Part shown: positions 54,508-64,000 of the stretch, in pieces
Layout: each line of letters begins with the position of its first letter
Numbering within the stretch: position 1 is the first letter of the stretch
Source: Pseudomonas sp. FP1742
Lineage (GTDB): Bacteria; Pseudomonadota; Gammaproteobacteria; Pseudomonadales; Pseudomonadaceae
Direction of reading: 5' to 3'
NCBI RefSeq assembly: GCF_030687145.1
Contig: NZ_CP117460.1
Span: forward strand, 1,302,001 to 1,366,000
DNA length: 64,000 nucleotides
Notes under the pieces: model-generated
What the model was told of the DNA's origin: nothing
Databases searched by the model: none
The model's input: only the letters and a program-made list of their open reading frames with translations
Program-made: the position numbers and the translations under genes

Positions 54508-55803
54508 TCACTCCTGAGCCGCCGTCTCCTTCGCTTGACGCTTCACGATGGCATCCACCAACCGCTGCGCCAACGCCGGGTAGTTCTCGTCGAAGTGATG
54601 GCCGCCAGGCAGTTTCATCGCTTCGCCCACGGCGGTCTTGTCGGTGCAGCCGCTCTCGTCGACTTCTTCCTCACCGTAGATGCACACCACTTTCGCCGGC
54701 GGCAGCTTGGCCATTTCCGGGCCGGTGGCGGCTTCTTTGCCGGCGTTGCCGAGCCAGCCTTCGACTTCGATCTCGAAGCTGCCGGTGCGGGCGAAGGCCA
54801 GCAGGATGATTGCGTCGATGCGCTGCTGTTCTGATTCCGGCAGGCGGTTGTAGATGGCTGGCAGGACGTCGGCGCCGAATGAGTAGCCGGTCAGGATGAA
54901 GCGCTTGGTGCCCCATTTCTGGCGGTAGTGCTGCATCAGTTCGGTCAGGTCCAGGGCGCTTTGCTCCGGGCTCTTGTGCTGCCAGTAGTAGCGCAGGGTG
55001 TCGATGCCGACCACCGGATAGCCGATCTTGGCCATCTCGCCGGCCACGTCGCGGTCCAGGTCGCGCCAGCCGCCGTCGCCGGAGAGGAACAGGGTGACGG
55101 TGTCCTTGGCCTGGCCGGCCGGCACTTCGACCACCGGGATCTGCAGGCCGCCGGCGGCTTTATCGCCACCGACGAGGGTTTTACGCAGTTCGTTGTTCAG
55201 CACTTGCGGCAGGTTGATGTCGTAGTCGCTGATGCTGGTTTCGGCGTTGGGCTGGTCACGCACGAAGCCGGCGCTGGTGTCGTCCGGGTTGTCGTTCCAG
55301 GCCACCAGCCAGTGACCGTGGGCGGCGCTTTTTGGCAGCAGGTGCGTGCAACCGGGTTTTTCCAGGGCCAGGTCAACCGAAATGGCCTGGGCCTTGTCGT
55401 TCTTCTGCTCGGCCAGCCAGCGCCACGCCAGCACGGCGCCAGGGCCGATGCCGCTGACCAGGGTTGCCGGGCCTTTGAGTTCTCTGAGACCTGCTTGCAG
55501 GGCGCGACTTTGCAGGATGCAGTCCTTGGGCAGGATCACCTGGACGATCTGCGCCGAGCCGCTGCGGCTCAGGGTCATCAATTGTTTGTCGCTGAGTTTC
55601 TGTTCTTCATTGACCGCCACCAGCACCTGCGCGCGCGGCGTGGTGCCGGGGATGACGCGGGTCATCGCGGCGCCATCGGCCGGCGTCAGCAGTTCGAGGG
55701 TCGGTTCGGGGGCCGGACGTTTGAGGTACCAGTAACCGCCACCGACAATCAGGGCCAGCACTACCAGTGTGGCCAGTACGTACCGCAGGGAGCGTTGAAT
55801 CAT
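54508..55803 (-). CDS. acvB: AcvB/VirJ-family hydrolase (aminoacyl-phosphatidylglycerol hydrolase)
   Basis: This 431-residue periplasmic protein has an N-terminal membrane anchor (YVLATLVVLALIVGGGYWYL) and two alpha/beta-hydrolase-like regions. The second has GDGGWRDLDRDVA and the nucleophile elbow ILTGYSFGADVLP. In Agrobacterium AcvB, and in PA0919 of P. aeruginosa, this protein hydrolyses lysyl- or alanyl-phosphatidylglycerol. It is coupled to mprF by ATGA overlap. Confidence 0.9.
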   Translation of the reverse strand: MIQRSLRYVLATLVVLALIVGGGYWYLKRPAPEPTLELLTPADGAAMTRVIPGTTPRAQVLVAVNEEQKLSDKQLMTLSRSGSAQIVQVILPKDCILQSRALQAGLRELKGPATLVSGIGPGAVLAWRWLAEQKNDKAQAISVDLALEKPGCTHLLPKSAAHGHWLVAWNDNPDDTSAGFVRDQPNAETSISDYDINLPQVLNNELRKTLVGGDKAAGGLQIPVVEVPAGQAKDTVTLFLSGDGGWRDLDRDVAGEMAKIGYPVVGIDTLRYYWQHKSPEQSALDLTELMQHYRQKWGTKRFILTGYSFGADVLPAIYNRLPESEQQRIDAIILLAFARTGSFEIEVEGWLGNAGKEAATGPEMAKLPPAKVVCIYGEEEVDESGCTDKTAVGEAMKLPGGHHFDENYPALAQRLVDAIVKRQAKETAAQE

Positions 55804-58445
55804 CAGCGTTTCACCAATCCAGTCAAGCCGCCCGCAATCAGGGCGGCAGTGTCGGCCAGGGCCACCAGCGGATCGAGTCCGGCGGGCACGGCCATATAAC
55901 GGGGTTCCCAGTCAGGCTGGAACTTGTCTTTGAAGCGGCGCAAACCTTGGAAGTTGTACAGCTGCTCACCACGGCGGAACACCATCGAGCCCAGGCGCTG
56001 GGTCAGTGGTGCGCCACGCCGGGGTTGCAACCCCGACAATGGCACCATGCCCAGGCTGAAACGCGCGTATCCATGATTTTTATAATGTTGAATCAGGCCG
56101 ACCATCATGAACTCCATGGTCAGCTTCGGGGCGTCCGGGTGCGCGCGCATCAGGTCGAGGCTGGCCAGTTCATGGCCGTAGGTCTCGAGCAGGTTGGCGA
56201 ACGCCACCGGGCGCCCTTCGAAACGAATCACCGCAACGCGGAAGTGCTTGAGGTAGTCATCACTGAAACGCCCGAGCGAGAAGCCTTTCTCGCGCACATT
56301 CTTGCCGGTCAGCCAGGCATCGGAAATCACCTTGAGCTCGTCCATCGGCGCTTGCCCTGGCTCATGGATCTCCAGCGACAGCCCGTCACGGGTGCCACGG
56401 TTCCAGGTGTAGCGCAGGTCCTTCATCTCTTTGCCTTTGGCCTCGAGATCGAAACGCTTGAGATCGACCCGGGCTTCTTCGCCGAGCTTGATCGCGGTCA
56501 GGCCGATGTCCATGTAGTACGGCAGGTTCTCGGCACGCACTTGATAAAACACAGGGCGAGCGTGATGGATATCGCACAGGTCACGGAACTGCCAGATCAT
56601 CTCCGCCCGCTGCTGGGTCGGGCCAATCGGGTCATACAAGGCTACCAGGCTGCGGCCACGGCGGGCGTACATCAGGAACGCCTCGTCGTTGGGGTGAAAC
56701 AGCAGCGCCTTGTCACCGGTCAGGGCCAGGCCGCCATCCGGTTGGTTTGAAGCCATGAGGATCTTTGCCGCGCGCTCCAGTTCATCGGAGGTTGGCAGGT
56801 GGATTATCGGACGCGCGGTGCGCAGCAGCCACGTCAGCGATACCACTACAAGCAGGACCGCGGCACCTAGCAATGAGCGCAAGCCTCGTGGGGCGTCGGC
56901 GTCGAGGGTGAACTGCCACCAGAGTTGATGGCTGTACGGAACGTCCTGATAGGCAAACAGCAGCAACCAGATCGATGCGCCGAGTACGCAAAGGCTCGAC
57001 ACCAGATACAGCGGCGAAAACGGCAGCTCGGTCAGGCGGCTGGGACGGTAGAACGAACGCCGGAAAACCCCCAGCAAACTTGCCGTCAGGGTCATCAGGC
57101 TGGCTTCTTCCCAGTCGAAGCCTTTGAGCAGAGAGAGCACGGCGCCGACCAACAACAGAATGGTGGTCAGCATCCACGCGGCCGACAGGCGGCGACGCAA
57201 GCCCTGAGCCAGCAGCAGGCAGAGCACGCCCACCAGGCTGGCGCCGAAGTGTGAGGCGTCGACCAGTCGATGGGGGATCAGAAAACCGATGTGTTCAAGA
57301 CGGGTATCGATCTCCGGTGTCACGCCGGAGAACAGCAGTACCACGCCGGACAGGAACACCAGCACCGCCAGAATCGGTGCGGCCAGGCCTGATGCGGCAC
57401 GTAGCGACTGGCGGGTTTGAAACAGGCGCTGGCCTTCGTTGATCAGCAGCAGTATGCAAGCCACCAGCAGCGGCAAGATCACGTAGATCAGGCGGTAGAG
57501 CAGCAGGGCAGCAGCCAGTGGCGCGGCACCGAGCTTATCGGCGAAGGCCGCCAGCAAAATCGCTTCGAACACCCCGACGCCGCCGGGTACGTGGCTGAGC
57601 ACGCCGGCAGCCAGGGCCAGGAGATAGACCAGCAGGAATGCCCCGAAGGGCGGCGCTTCCGGCAGCAACAGATAGAGCACCGTCGCGGCGGCAGCCACGT
57701 CCAGCGCGGTGATGACCAGTTGCAGGAACGTCAGGCGGCGGCCCGGCAGGCGCAAGGTGCGACGGCCGACCTTGACCAGCAGGTTGTCCGGGTAAGGCTG
57801 TTCCGGCAAGCGACGGCGGTAGATACCGATGGCCAGTACCGAGGTGAGCAGCAGCACAGCCACTGCAATAGCACCCAGCAACGTCTGGGAGAACCCCAGG
57901 GCCAGCGAGGCGGCTGGCAGGTTGCTGAGGGTAGCGAGGGCGGCCAGGGGGGGCAGGGCACAACCGAGCGAAAGGCTGGCAAACAGCGTCATGTGTGCGA
58001 CTTCGGAAGCCCCCACACCATGACGTGCATATAAACGGTAGCGAACCGAGCCCCCCGACAAGAGCGACAGGCCGATGGCATTGCCGATGGCGAAGGCGGT
58101 GAAGCCGCCCAGTGCCACGACTCGTGGCGCCAGCGCCACGCCGGCATAACGGCTGGCCGACCATTCGTAACCCAGCAGAATGATGAAGCCGACGACGGTC
58201 GCGCCTAACGCACCCAGCAAGGCCGGTCTCGGCACATCCAGGATCGAGTCATGCAGCGCATACAGATCGAGTTCGCTCAGCAAGTGACGACAGGCAATCA
58301 GCGCGATGGCGAACAACAGCAACGTGACCGCCAGACCGATGGGTTGACGGTATTTGCTGATTCGATCCAGCAAGCGCAAGCGCTCGGCTTTGATCGGTTG
58401 TGTCGCTGTGACGGTGTCTTGTGGATCAGACGAGTTGGCGCGCAT
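55803..58445 (-). CDS. mprF: Bifunctional aminoacyl-phosphatidylglycerol synthase/flippase MprF
   Basis: This 880-residue protein has an N-terminal flippase with about 14 membrane segments (residues ~30-545) and a C-terminal DUF2156 synthase domain (~560-870, SNQPDGGLALTGDKALLFHP). It transfers an amino acid from tRNA to phosphatidylglycerol and flips the product, which resists cationic peptides. In P. aeruginosa the amino acid is alanine. ATG 58445 follows CCAAGAGGTGATTG. Confidence 0.95.
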   Translation of the reverse strand: MRANSSDPQDTVTATQPIKAERLRLLDRISKYRQPIGLAVTLLLFAIALIACRHLLSELDLYALHDSILDVPRPALLGALGATVVGFIILLGYEWSASRYAGVALAPRVVALGGFTAFAIGNAIGLSLLSGGSVRYRLYARHGVGASEVAHMTLFASLSLGCALPPLAALATLSNLPAASLALGFSQTLLGAIAVAVLLLTSVLAIGIYRRRLPEQPYPDNLLVKVGRRTLRLPGRRLTFLQLVITALDVAAAATVLYLLLPEAPPFGAFLLVYLLALAAGVLSHVPGGVGVFEAILLAAFADKLGAAPLAAALLLYRLIYVILPLLVACILLLINEGQRLFQTRQSLRAASGLAAPILAVLVFLSGVVLLFSGVTPEIDTRLEHIGFLIPHRLVDASHFGASLVGVLCLLLAQGLRRRLSAAWMLTTILLLVGAVLSLLKGFDWEEASLMTLTASLLGVFRRSFYRPSRLTELPFSPLYLVSSLCVLGASIWLLLFAYQDVPYSHQLWWQFTLDADAPRGLRSLLGAAVLLVVVSLTWLLRTARPIIHLPTSDELERAAKILMASNQPDGGLALTGDKALLFHPNDEAFLMYARRGRSLVALYDPIGPTQQRAEMIWQFRDLCDIHHARPVFYQVRAENLPYYMDIGLTAIKLGEEARVDLKRFDLEAKGKEMKDLRYTWNRGTRDGLSLEIHEPGQAPMDELKVISDAWLTGKNVREKGFSLGRFSDDYLKHFRVAVIRFEGRPVAFANLLETYGHELASLDLMRAHPDAPKLTMEFMMVGLIQHYKNHGYARFSLGMVPLSGLQPRRGAPLTQRLGSMVFRRGEQLYNFQGLRRFKDKFQPDWEPRYMAVPAGLDPLVALADTAALIAGGLTGLVKR

Positions 58446-58684
58446 CAATCACCTCTTGGATTGTGCGCGACAGGATGGGGGTATCCAGCCAAGTTACCAA
58501 TCCCTGTAGAAAAAAATAATCACAAATATTAACGCGTCTCACCGGGTATCGGCGATGGCGCATCACCAGCTATCGAGGGTTTCCCTTGCGGTTCAGCCTA
58601 GGTCTGAACTCACAGTCTGGCGACCCTGAACGGCTCACTGCACAGTGACAGATCATTGTTGCGAAAGGACTTTTTCAACAGATA

Positions 58685-58719
58685 CAAAAAAGGCCACTCT
58701 TTCGAGTAGCCTTTTTTGG
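58685..58719 (-). terminator. Terminator after tRNA-fMet copy 1
   Basis: On the - strand AAAAAAGGCTACTCGAAAGA pairs to AGTGGCCTTTTTTG, directly after the tRNA 3' end. Confidence 0.85.
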
Positions 58720-58723
58720 TGTT

Positions 58724-58800
<77 letters not shown>

Positions 58801-58982
58801 TCTGTGTGGCGGCATTCTACAGGCGAACGCCGGAGTGTCAACCGTTAATCCAAGTATGGATCAAATAAACCAGAATCAGCGGCGAACGGTCGCAGAGGCG
58901 CGCTAAGTTTCGGAATCAGAACGATTTCTCGTTTCCATGCGGCAAGGCATGGAGCGCCTATTTTTTATAAAACAGGCGCACA

Positions 58983-59015
58983 CAAAAAAGGCCACTCTTT
59001 CGAGTAGCCTTTTTC
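58983..59015 (-). terminator. Terminator after tRNA-fMet copy 2
   Basis: Same hairpin as copy 1 (GGCTACTCGAAAGAGTGGCC plus T). Confidence 0.85.
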
Positions 59016-59021
59016 GATGTT

Positions 59022-59098
<77 letters not shown>

Positions 59099-59314
59099 TC
59101 TGTGTGTCGGCATTCTACAGAGGATCGCCGGGCTGTCAACCTTCAATCTCGGTAAAACCTGTTCCTGTTCAATCGCTTAGGTGAAAATCGGGGCCGGTGA
59201 TCGGGCTGGAACGCAGGCAGGGCAAGGCTTCTGGCTCTATCGAGAGAACTCTTTCGATTGAGAAAATAAATTCCCCGGTGCTTTTCCTACCGCTTGAAAA
59301 GAAGATTCAGACTA

Positions 59315-59330
59315 CTGGTGCTATATACAG
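59315..59330. promoter_or_regulatory. LexA box of dinB
   Basis: CTGGTGCTATATACAG fits CTG-N10-CAG and resembles the recA box. It lies 68 bases before the dinB start. Confidence 0.85.
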
Positions 59331-59398
59331 GTGTCAGTGAGATACTGCCGGTACGACCCATCAATCCTTCATTTCTTCGCCATGAACACCGCTTTTAT

Positions 59399-60460
59399 AT
59401 GACGCAGCGAAAAATCATCCACGTCGATTGTGACTGTTTCTACGCCGCCATCGAGATGCGTGACGACCCGCGCCTGGCCGGTAAGCCTTTGGCGGTGGGC
59501 GGCTCGGCGGATCGGCGTGGGGTGATTGCCACCTGTAACTATGAGGCGCGGGCGTATGGCGTGCGCTCGGCCATGTCTTCCGGGCATGCCTTGAAACTGT
59601 GCCCGGACCTGACCATCGTCAAGCCGCGCATGGAGGCCTACAGAGAAGCGTCGAAGGAAATTCATACGATCTTTCGCGATTACACCGACCTGATCGAGCC
59701 GCTGTCCCTGGACGAGGCTTACCTTGATGTCTCGGACAGTGCGCATTTCGGCGGCAGCGCCACGCGAATTGCCCAGGATATTCGCCGCCGCGTGTCCAAT
59801 CAGTTGCACATCACCGTATCGGCCGGCGTGGCGCCGAACAAGTTCCTCGCCAAGATCGCCAGTGACTGGAAGAAGCCCAATGGCTTGTTCGTGATCACGC
59901 CGGATCAGGTAGAAGACTTTGTCAGCGGTTTACCGGTGAGCAAGCTGCACGGCGTTGGCAAAGTGACCTCCGACAAGCTGGGCAAGCTCGGCATCGCCGA
60001 CTGCTCGCAATTACGCGAGTGGAGCAAGTTGGCGTTGGTGCGCGAATTCGGCAGTTTTGGCGAGCGCCTCTGGAGCCTGGCCCGTGGGATCGATGAGCGG
60101 TTGGTGCACAACGACAGTCGTCGGCAGTCGATCAGCGTCGAAAATACCTACGACGTGGACCTGCCGGATCTGGTGAGTTGCCTGGATAAATTGCCCGAGC
60201 TGCTGGAGTCCCTGAATGGCCGCATGGCGCGGATCGACAGCAGCTATCGTCCGGGCAAGCCATTCGTCAAAGTGAAGTTCCATGATTTTACCCAGACCAC
60301 GTTGGAGCAAGCCGGGGCAGGGCGGGATCTGGGGAGTTATCAGTTGTTGCTGGCCCAGGCCTTCAATCGCGGCGGGAAACCGGTGCGGTTGTTGGGGATT
60401 GGGGTGAGGCTGGAGGATTTGCGCGGCGGGTTTGAGCAGTTGGAGTTGTTTGAGCGGTAG
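59399..60460 (+). CDS. dinB: DNA polymerase IV
   Basis: This 353-residue Y-family translesion polymerase is SOS-induced. Active-site DCDCFYAAIEMRDD and LSLDEAYLDVSD (catalytic Asp/Glu) are present, the helix-hairpin-helix region follows, and the C-terminus QLELFER is the beta-clamp-binding motif. ATG at 59399 gives the conserved MTQRKIIHVDCDCFYA. No strong ribosome-binding site. Confidence 0.95.
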   Translation: MTQRKIIHVDCDCFYAAIEMRDDPRLAGKPLAVGGSADRRGVIATCNYEARAYGVRSAMSSGHALKLCPDLTIVKPRMEAYREASKEIHTIFRDYTDLIEPLSLDEAYLDVSDSAHFGGSATRIAQDIRRRVSNQLHITVSAGVAPNKFLAKIASDWKKPNGLFVITPDQVEDFVSGLPVSKLHGVGKVTSDKLGKLGIADCSQLREWSKLALVREFGSFGERLWSLARGIDERLVHNDSRRQSISVENTYDVDLPDLVSCLDKLPELLESLNGRMARIDSSYRPGKPFVKVKFHDFTQTTLEQAGAGRDLGSYQLLLAQAFNRGGKPVRLLGIGVRLEDLRGGFEQLELFER

Positions 60461-60498
60461 CGGCGGGGTTTTGGTGTGGTGGTGAATGTAATGACGCC

Positions 60499-60573
60499 TT
60501 CGTGAGCAAGCCCGCTCCCACAGTGGATTTATGGTATTCACAAAACCAATGTGGGAGCGGGCTTGCTCGAGAA
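60499..60573. repeat. REP pair between dinB and the lipoprotein gene
   Basis: TTCGTGAGCAAGCCCGCTCC (60499-60522) and TGTGGGAGCGGGCTTGCTCGAGAA (60550-60573). One base in each arm differs from the window's common REP sequence. Confidence 0.88.
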
Positions 60574-60584
60574 GCTTTTAGGCC

Positions 60585-61538
60585 CTAATTCGGCCCCGGA
60601 TCCGCCACCAGTCGCCCGGCATCCCTGGTCAGTGACTTGAGGAATTCGGCCTGCAACTCGGGATCGTTGCGGGTCAGTTCGATCAGGCTCTGTTCCAGTT
60701 CGCTGGCTTCTTCTTCCAGACCCAGTTCCGACAGACGTTTGACCCGGTGCACCCACTGGCTCACTTCGTCGTCTTCGAGGTCGTCGTAAATCAGCCCGTG
60801 GGCTTCAAGCAGCTTGCCGCGCAAGTTGCTGCTGATGGCCAGGGACGAGTCGGTGTGCACGTCGTCCTTGTTGTCCTCGACGCTGATTTGCAGCTTGCCC
60901 AGATGATTGAGGTCATGTTCGGCGAACGGGCTGTCGAGCAGGTTCAGGCGCAACACGCCATTGCGGTCGGTGCTCAACTCGAACGTGTTCTTGCCGGCCT
61001 TGACCTGTACCGGACGCTCGCTCCAGGGCAGGCTCGAGTATTCCGTGCGCTTGTCACGCTGGACTTCGTCGATGCCTGCCAGGTTCTGTTGCGCGCGACC
61101 GTGAGACTGCACGTTCATGAACGGGTTGAGCCCGGCGAAACCATAGCTGAGCCAGTCCTTCGTCACGCTGTCCGGCAGATTGCCGAGGGCGAACACGTTG
61201 ACCACGTTCGCACCGACACCGGCCACCACGGCCACCGCGCCCAGCGGGATCTCGTAGACCTCCCGCCAGGGTTGGTACGGCGTATAGCGATCATAGTGGC
61301 GCGTGACCTCGAACTCGGTGACTTCGAAGGTCTTCTGCTCGTGGATTTTCACCCGACGTTGCGGCAGTTCCAGCACTTTGGGCTCGCCGACATCGATCTG
61401 CAGGCTGTGATCGAGCAATTTACGCTCGACCCGCTCTTCGTGCTCGCTGCGTTGTGACATCTGATTGGCACAGCCGCTGACCAGCAGGGCGCCGCACAGG
61501 GCGGCACCACCGAGGCCTAAGGTGTTTCGCTTGAACAT
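60585..61538 (-). CDS. Conserved lipoprotein upstream of lipid/proline genes (PA0957-like)
   Basis: This 317-residue protein has a lipoprotein signal ending LLVSGC, then a charged helical region. GAVAVVAGVGANVVNVFALG (about residues 100-120) could be a short membrane or amphipathic segment. The C-terminus is helical and acidic. It follows proS on the same strand with 17 bases between. Function unknown; the order proS-lipoprotein is conserved in Pseudomonas. Confidence 0.8.
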   Translation of the reverse strand: MFKRNTLGLGGAALCGALLVSGCANQMSQRSEHEERVERKLLDHSLQIDVGEPKVLELPQRRVKIHEQKTFEVTEFEVTRHYDRYTPYQPWREVYEIPLGAVAVVAGVGANVVNVFALGNLPDSVTKDWLSYGFAGLNPFMNVQSHGRAQQNLAGIDEVQRDKRTEYSSLPWSERPVQVKAGKNTFELSTDRNGVLRLNLLDSPFAEHDLNHLGKLQISVEDNKDDVHTDSSLAISSNLRGKLLEAHGLIYDDLEDDEVSQWVHRVKRLSELGLEEEASELEQSLIELTRNDPELQAEFLKSLTRDAGRLVADPGPN

Positions 61539-61555
61539 GACGTCTCTATCTGGTG

Positions 61556-63271
61556 TCAGCGGCGGATACGGGCCTGGAGGAAAGACAGCACATCAGCGAC
61601 CGGCAGCGCTTGCGCCTCGGCCTCGGTGCGGCTCTTGTATTCCAGATTGCCGTCGGCGAGGCCGCGGTCACTGACCACGATCCGGTGTGGAATGCCGATC
61701 AGCTCCATGTCCGCGAACTTGATGCCCGGGCTGGTTTTCTTGTCGCGGTCGTCCAGCAATACGTCGAAGCCGGCGGCAGTCAGCTCTGCGTAGAGCTTGT
61801 CGGTGGCTTCGCGAACCTGCTCGGTTTCATAGCGCAGCGGTACCAGAGCAACCTGGAACGGGGCCAGAGCGTCGCTCCAGATGATCCCGTTCTCGTCATT
61901 GTTCTGTTCGATGGCGGCGGCCACCACGCGGGATACGCCAATGCCGTAGCAGCCCATTTCCAGGGTCACCGGTTTGCCGTTCTCGCCCAGCACTTCGCAC
62001 TTCATCGCTTTGCTGTACTTGTTGCCCAGCTGGAAGATGTGCCCGACTTCGATGCCGCGTTTGATTTCCAGGGTGCCTTTGCCGTCAGGGCTTGGGTCGC
62101 CGGAGACAACGTTGCGCAGGTCGGCGACGGTCGGAACCGGCAGATCACGCTCCCAGTTCACGCCGAAGTAGTGCTTGTCGTCGATGTTGGCACCAATGCC
62201 GAAGTCGCTCATCAACTCGACGGAACGGTCGATGATGATCGGCAGCGGCAGGTTCAGCGGGCCGAGGGAGCCGGCGCCGGCGCCAATGGCGTCGCGCAGT
62301 TCGGCTTCGGAAGCCATGACCAGCGGGCTGGCAACGCCAGGCTGGTTGGCGGCCTTGATTTCGTTCAGCTCGTGGTCGCCACGGATGATCAGGGCAATCA
62401 GCTTGCCTTTTTCTTCAGCGTGCACCACCAGGGTCTTGATGGTTTTTTCGATCGGCAGGTTGAAGCCTTCCACCAGTTGCGCGATGGTCTTGGCGTTCGG
62501 CGTGTCGACCAGGCGCAGCTCTTCAGTCGGCGCGGCACGAGTGGTTTCCCGTGGTACGGCTTCGGCTTTCTCGATGTTCGCGGCGTAGTCGGAACCGTTG
62601 CTGAAGACGATGTCGTCTTCGCCGGACTCGGCCAGCACGTGGAACTCGTGGGAACCGGCACCACCGATGGAGCCGTTATCGGCTTCAACCGGACGGAATT
62701 TCAGGCCCAGGCGGGTGAACACGTTGCAGTACGCCTGGTGCATGCGGTCGTAGGTGACCTGCAGCGATGCCTGGTCGGCGTGGAACGAGTAGGCGTCCTT
62801 CATGATGAATTCGCGGCCGCGCATCAAACCGAAGCGTGGGCGGATTTCATCACGGAATTTGGTCTGGATCTGATACAGGTTGATCGGCAGCTGCTTATAG
62901 CTGCTCAACTCGTTACGCATCAGGTCGGTGATGACTTCTTCGTGAGTCGGGCCGGCGCAGAAATCTCGCCCGTGGCGATCCTTGAAGCGCAGCAATTCAG
63001 GGCCGTATTCTTCCCAGCGACCGGATTCCTGCCACAGCTCAGCCGGTTGCGTGCTCGGCATCAACACTTCCAGAGAGCCGGCGGCGTTCATTTCTTCACG
63101 CACGATGGCTTCGACCTTGCGCATTACTCGCAAGCCCATCGGCAGCCAGGTGTACAGGCCCGAGGCGAGTTTGCGGATCATGCCGGCGCGCAGCATCAGC
63201 TGATGGCTGATGACGACCGCATCGGAAGGCGTTTCTTTCTGTGTGGCGAGCAAAAATTGACTGGTGCGCAT
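61556..63271 (-). CDS. proS: Prolyl-tRNA synthetase
   Basis: This 571-residue class II synthetase has motif 2 ([24 protein letters not shown]), the motif 3 [16 protein letters not shown] and a central editing (INS) domain (residues ~235-380), i.e. the bacterial type. ATG at 63271 ([15 protein letters not shown]) is standard. Confidence 0.97.
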   Translation of the reverse strand: MRTSQFLLATQKETPSDAVVISHQLMLRAGMIRKLASGLYTWLPMGLRVMRKVEAIVREEMNAAGSLEVLMPSTQPAELWQESGRWEEYGPELLRFKDRHGRDFCAGPTHEEVITDLMRNELSSYKQLPINLYQIQTKFRDEIRPRFGLMRGREFIMKDAYSFHADQASLQVTYDRMHQAYCNVFTRLGLKFRPVEADNGSIGGAGSHEFHVLAESGEDDIVFSNGSDYAANIEKAEAVPRETTRAAPTEELRLVDTPNAKTIAQLVEGFNLPIEKTIKTLVVHAEEKGKLIALIIRGDHELNEIKAANQPGVASPLVMASEAELRDAIGAGAGSLGPLNLPLPIIIDRSVELMSDFGIGANIDDKHYFGVNWERDLPVPTVADLRNVVSGDPSPDGKGTLEIKRGIEVGHIFQLGNKYSKAMKCEVLGENGKPVTLEMGCYGIGVSRVVAAAIEQNNDENGIIWSDALAPFQVALVPLRYETEQVREATDKLYAELTAAGFDVLLDDRDKKTSPGIKFADMELIGIPHRIVVSDRGLADGNLEYKSRTEAEAQALPVADVLSFLQARIRR

Positions 63272-63401
63272 GGTTGGCCGTTGTCGGTTGCTGATGACGA
63301 GAAATGACGGAACATTGTACGGGCGAGATCTGCCGACGTACAGGAGTGTGGGCGGCCGTGTGGCAGGAGGGCGAGAATCTGCTCACCCTCTGCGACGTTT
63401 C

Positions 63402-64000
63402 CTACAGCACCTTCGACTCTTCGGTGACTGGGGTCTGGGCCGGTTCTGGCGTCGGGGTCGGACCTGCGCGACGGTTTTCCTGGAACCAGTGCAAGGCGAT
63501 CAGCAGCAAGGTCGGAACGCCCAGCAGGGCAGTGATCAGGAAGAAGTTGTGATAGCCGAATTTCTCCACCATGACCCCTGAATAGCCGCCGATCAGGCGT
63601 GGCAACAAGAGCATGATCGAGCTGAGCAGGGCGTACTGGGTGGCGGAGAATTTGAGGTTGGTCAGGCTCGACAGGTAGGCGACGAACGCCGAAGTCGCCA
63701 GGCCCGAGCTGAAGTTATCCAGGGAAATGGTGACGATCAGCATGTGCAGATTGGCGCCCATGTCCGTGAGCATCAGGAACAGCAGGTTGGTGGCGGCCGA
63801 TGCAGCGCCGCCGATGAACAGAATCGGCAGAATGCCGAAGCGCACGATCAGCAGGCCGCCCATGCCGGCGCCGACCAAGGTCATGATCAGGCCGAAAATC
63901 TTGCTGACGCTGGCGATCTGATCCTTGGTGAACCCCTGGTCGATGTAAAACACGTTGGCCATCACGCCCATGACCGTATCCGACATCCGATAGGTGGCGA
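63402..64000 (-). CDS. ampG: AmpG muropeptide MFS permease, C-terminal fragment
   Basis: The reading frame runs off the right edge (the reading frame upstream continues AYRMSDTVMGVMAN). About 200 residues are visible, with five or six membrane segments. RMSDTVMGVMANVFYIDQGF and LSSLTNLKFSATQYALLSS are typical of AmpG, which imports 1,6-anhydro-muropeptides for recycling and sets ampC induction. The C-terminus is a Pro-rich tail (PTPTPEPAQTPVTEE). Confidence 0.9.
   Translation of the reverse strand, partial: ATYRMSDTVMGVMANVFYIDQGFTKDQIASVSKIFGLIMTLVGAGMGGLLIVRFGILPILFIGGAASAATNLLFLMLTDMGANLHMLIVTISLDNFSSGLATSAFVAYLSSLTNLKFSATQYALLSSIMLLLPRLIGGYSGVMVEKFGYHNFFLITALLGVPTLLLIALHWFQENRRAGPTPTPEPAQTPVTEESKVL

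Noticed and set aside
61553..63307. 584-residue open frame opposite proS
   Set aside because: Shadow of proS on the other strand with no recognisable domain.

Overview
The window is chromosomal DNA from a Pseudomonas, almost certainly of the P. fluorescens group. The evidence is the gene order truD-surE-pcm-nlpD-rpoS-rsmZ-fdxA-mutS, then recA-recX, erdR-dgkA-finR-fpr, rimO-kup, acvB-mprF-tRNA-fMet-dinB and proS-ampG, together with the abundant GTGGGAGCGGGCTTGCTCGCGAA REP/REPIN elements typical of this group. Species was not determined. No sequence search was run; all family names come from reading motifs, lengths and gene order.

1-7336 is core genome: the end of truD, surE, pcm, nlpD and rpoS on the + strand, the Gac/Rsm small RNA rsmZ with its upstream GacA box, then fdxA and mutS on the - strand.

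7474-35353 is a large phage-tail bacteriocin (tailocin) locus in the mutS-cinA interval. It starts with an SOS-cleavable CI/PrtR-like repressor, a TGCAT-rich operator region with a good sigma-70 promoter, a ~320-nt untranslated leader containing an intrinsic terminator, and a holin. Two complete contractile-tail gene sets follow. The first (9158-21096) is P2-like, as in R-type pyocins: V, W, J, I, fibre, fibre chaperone, sheath, tube, E/E', tape measure, U, X, D. The second (21236-34275) is Mu-like: gp37-like, DUF2635, sheath, tube, frameshifted chaperone, tape measure, gpN, gpP, gp45-48, and two fibre-chaperone pairs. A chitinase-fold endolysin and overlapping Rz/Rz1 spanins close the locus. 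There is no capsid, portal, terminase, replication or integrase gene, so this reads as two killing particles that share one regulator and one lysis cassette. Each set carries its own T-TTT-TTN -1 frameshift signal in the chaperone gene. Three REPINs sit inside the locus.

35434-51402 is again core: cinA/pncC, recA (LexA box), recX, a LOG-family protein, a PA3611-like secreted protein, a DTW-domain tRNA modification enzyme, erdR, dgkA, finR/fpr, trmO, a rhlG-like reductase, a DUF1456 protein, an RsuA-family protein that appears to lack its catalytic aspartate, a GNAT acetyltransferase, rimO and kup.

51412-54495 is an accessory island between kup and acvB, bounded by two near-identical terminators. 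It holds a DUF3077 gene with a highly structured upstream region and, divergently, a compact three-gene operon: a DNA-binding helix-turn-helix protein, an AbiEii-like nucleotidyltransferase and a PP2C-type phosphatase, preceded by an 11-bp inverted repeat. This operon is the best candidate in the window for an undescribed defence or toxin-antitoxin-like system.

54508-64000 returns to core: acvB/virJ-like hydrolase and mprF (aminoacyl-phosphatidylglycerol turnover), two tandem initiator tRNA-fMet genes, SOS-regulated dinB, a lipoprotein, proS, and the start-truncated end of ampG running off the window.
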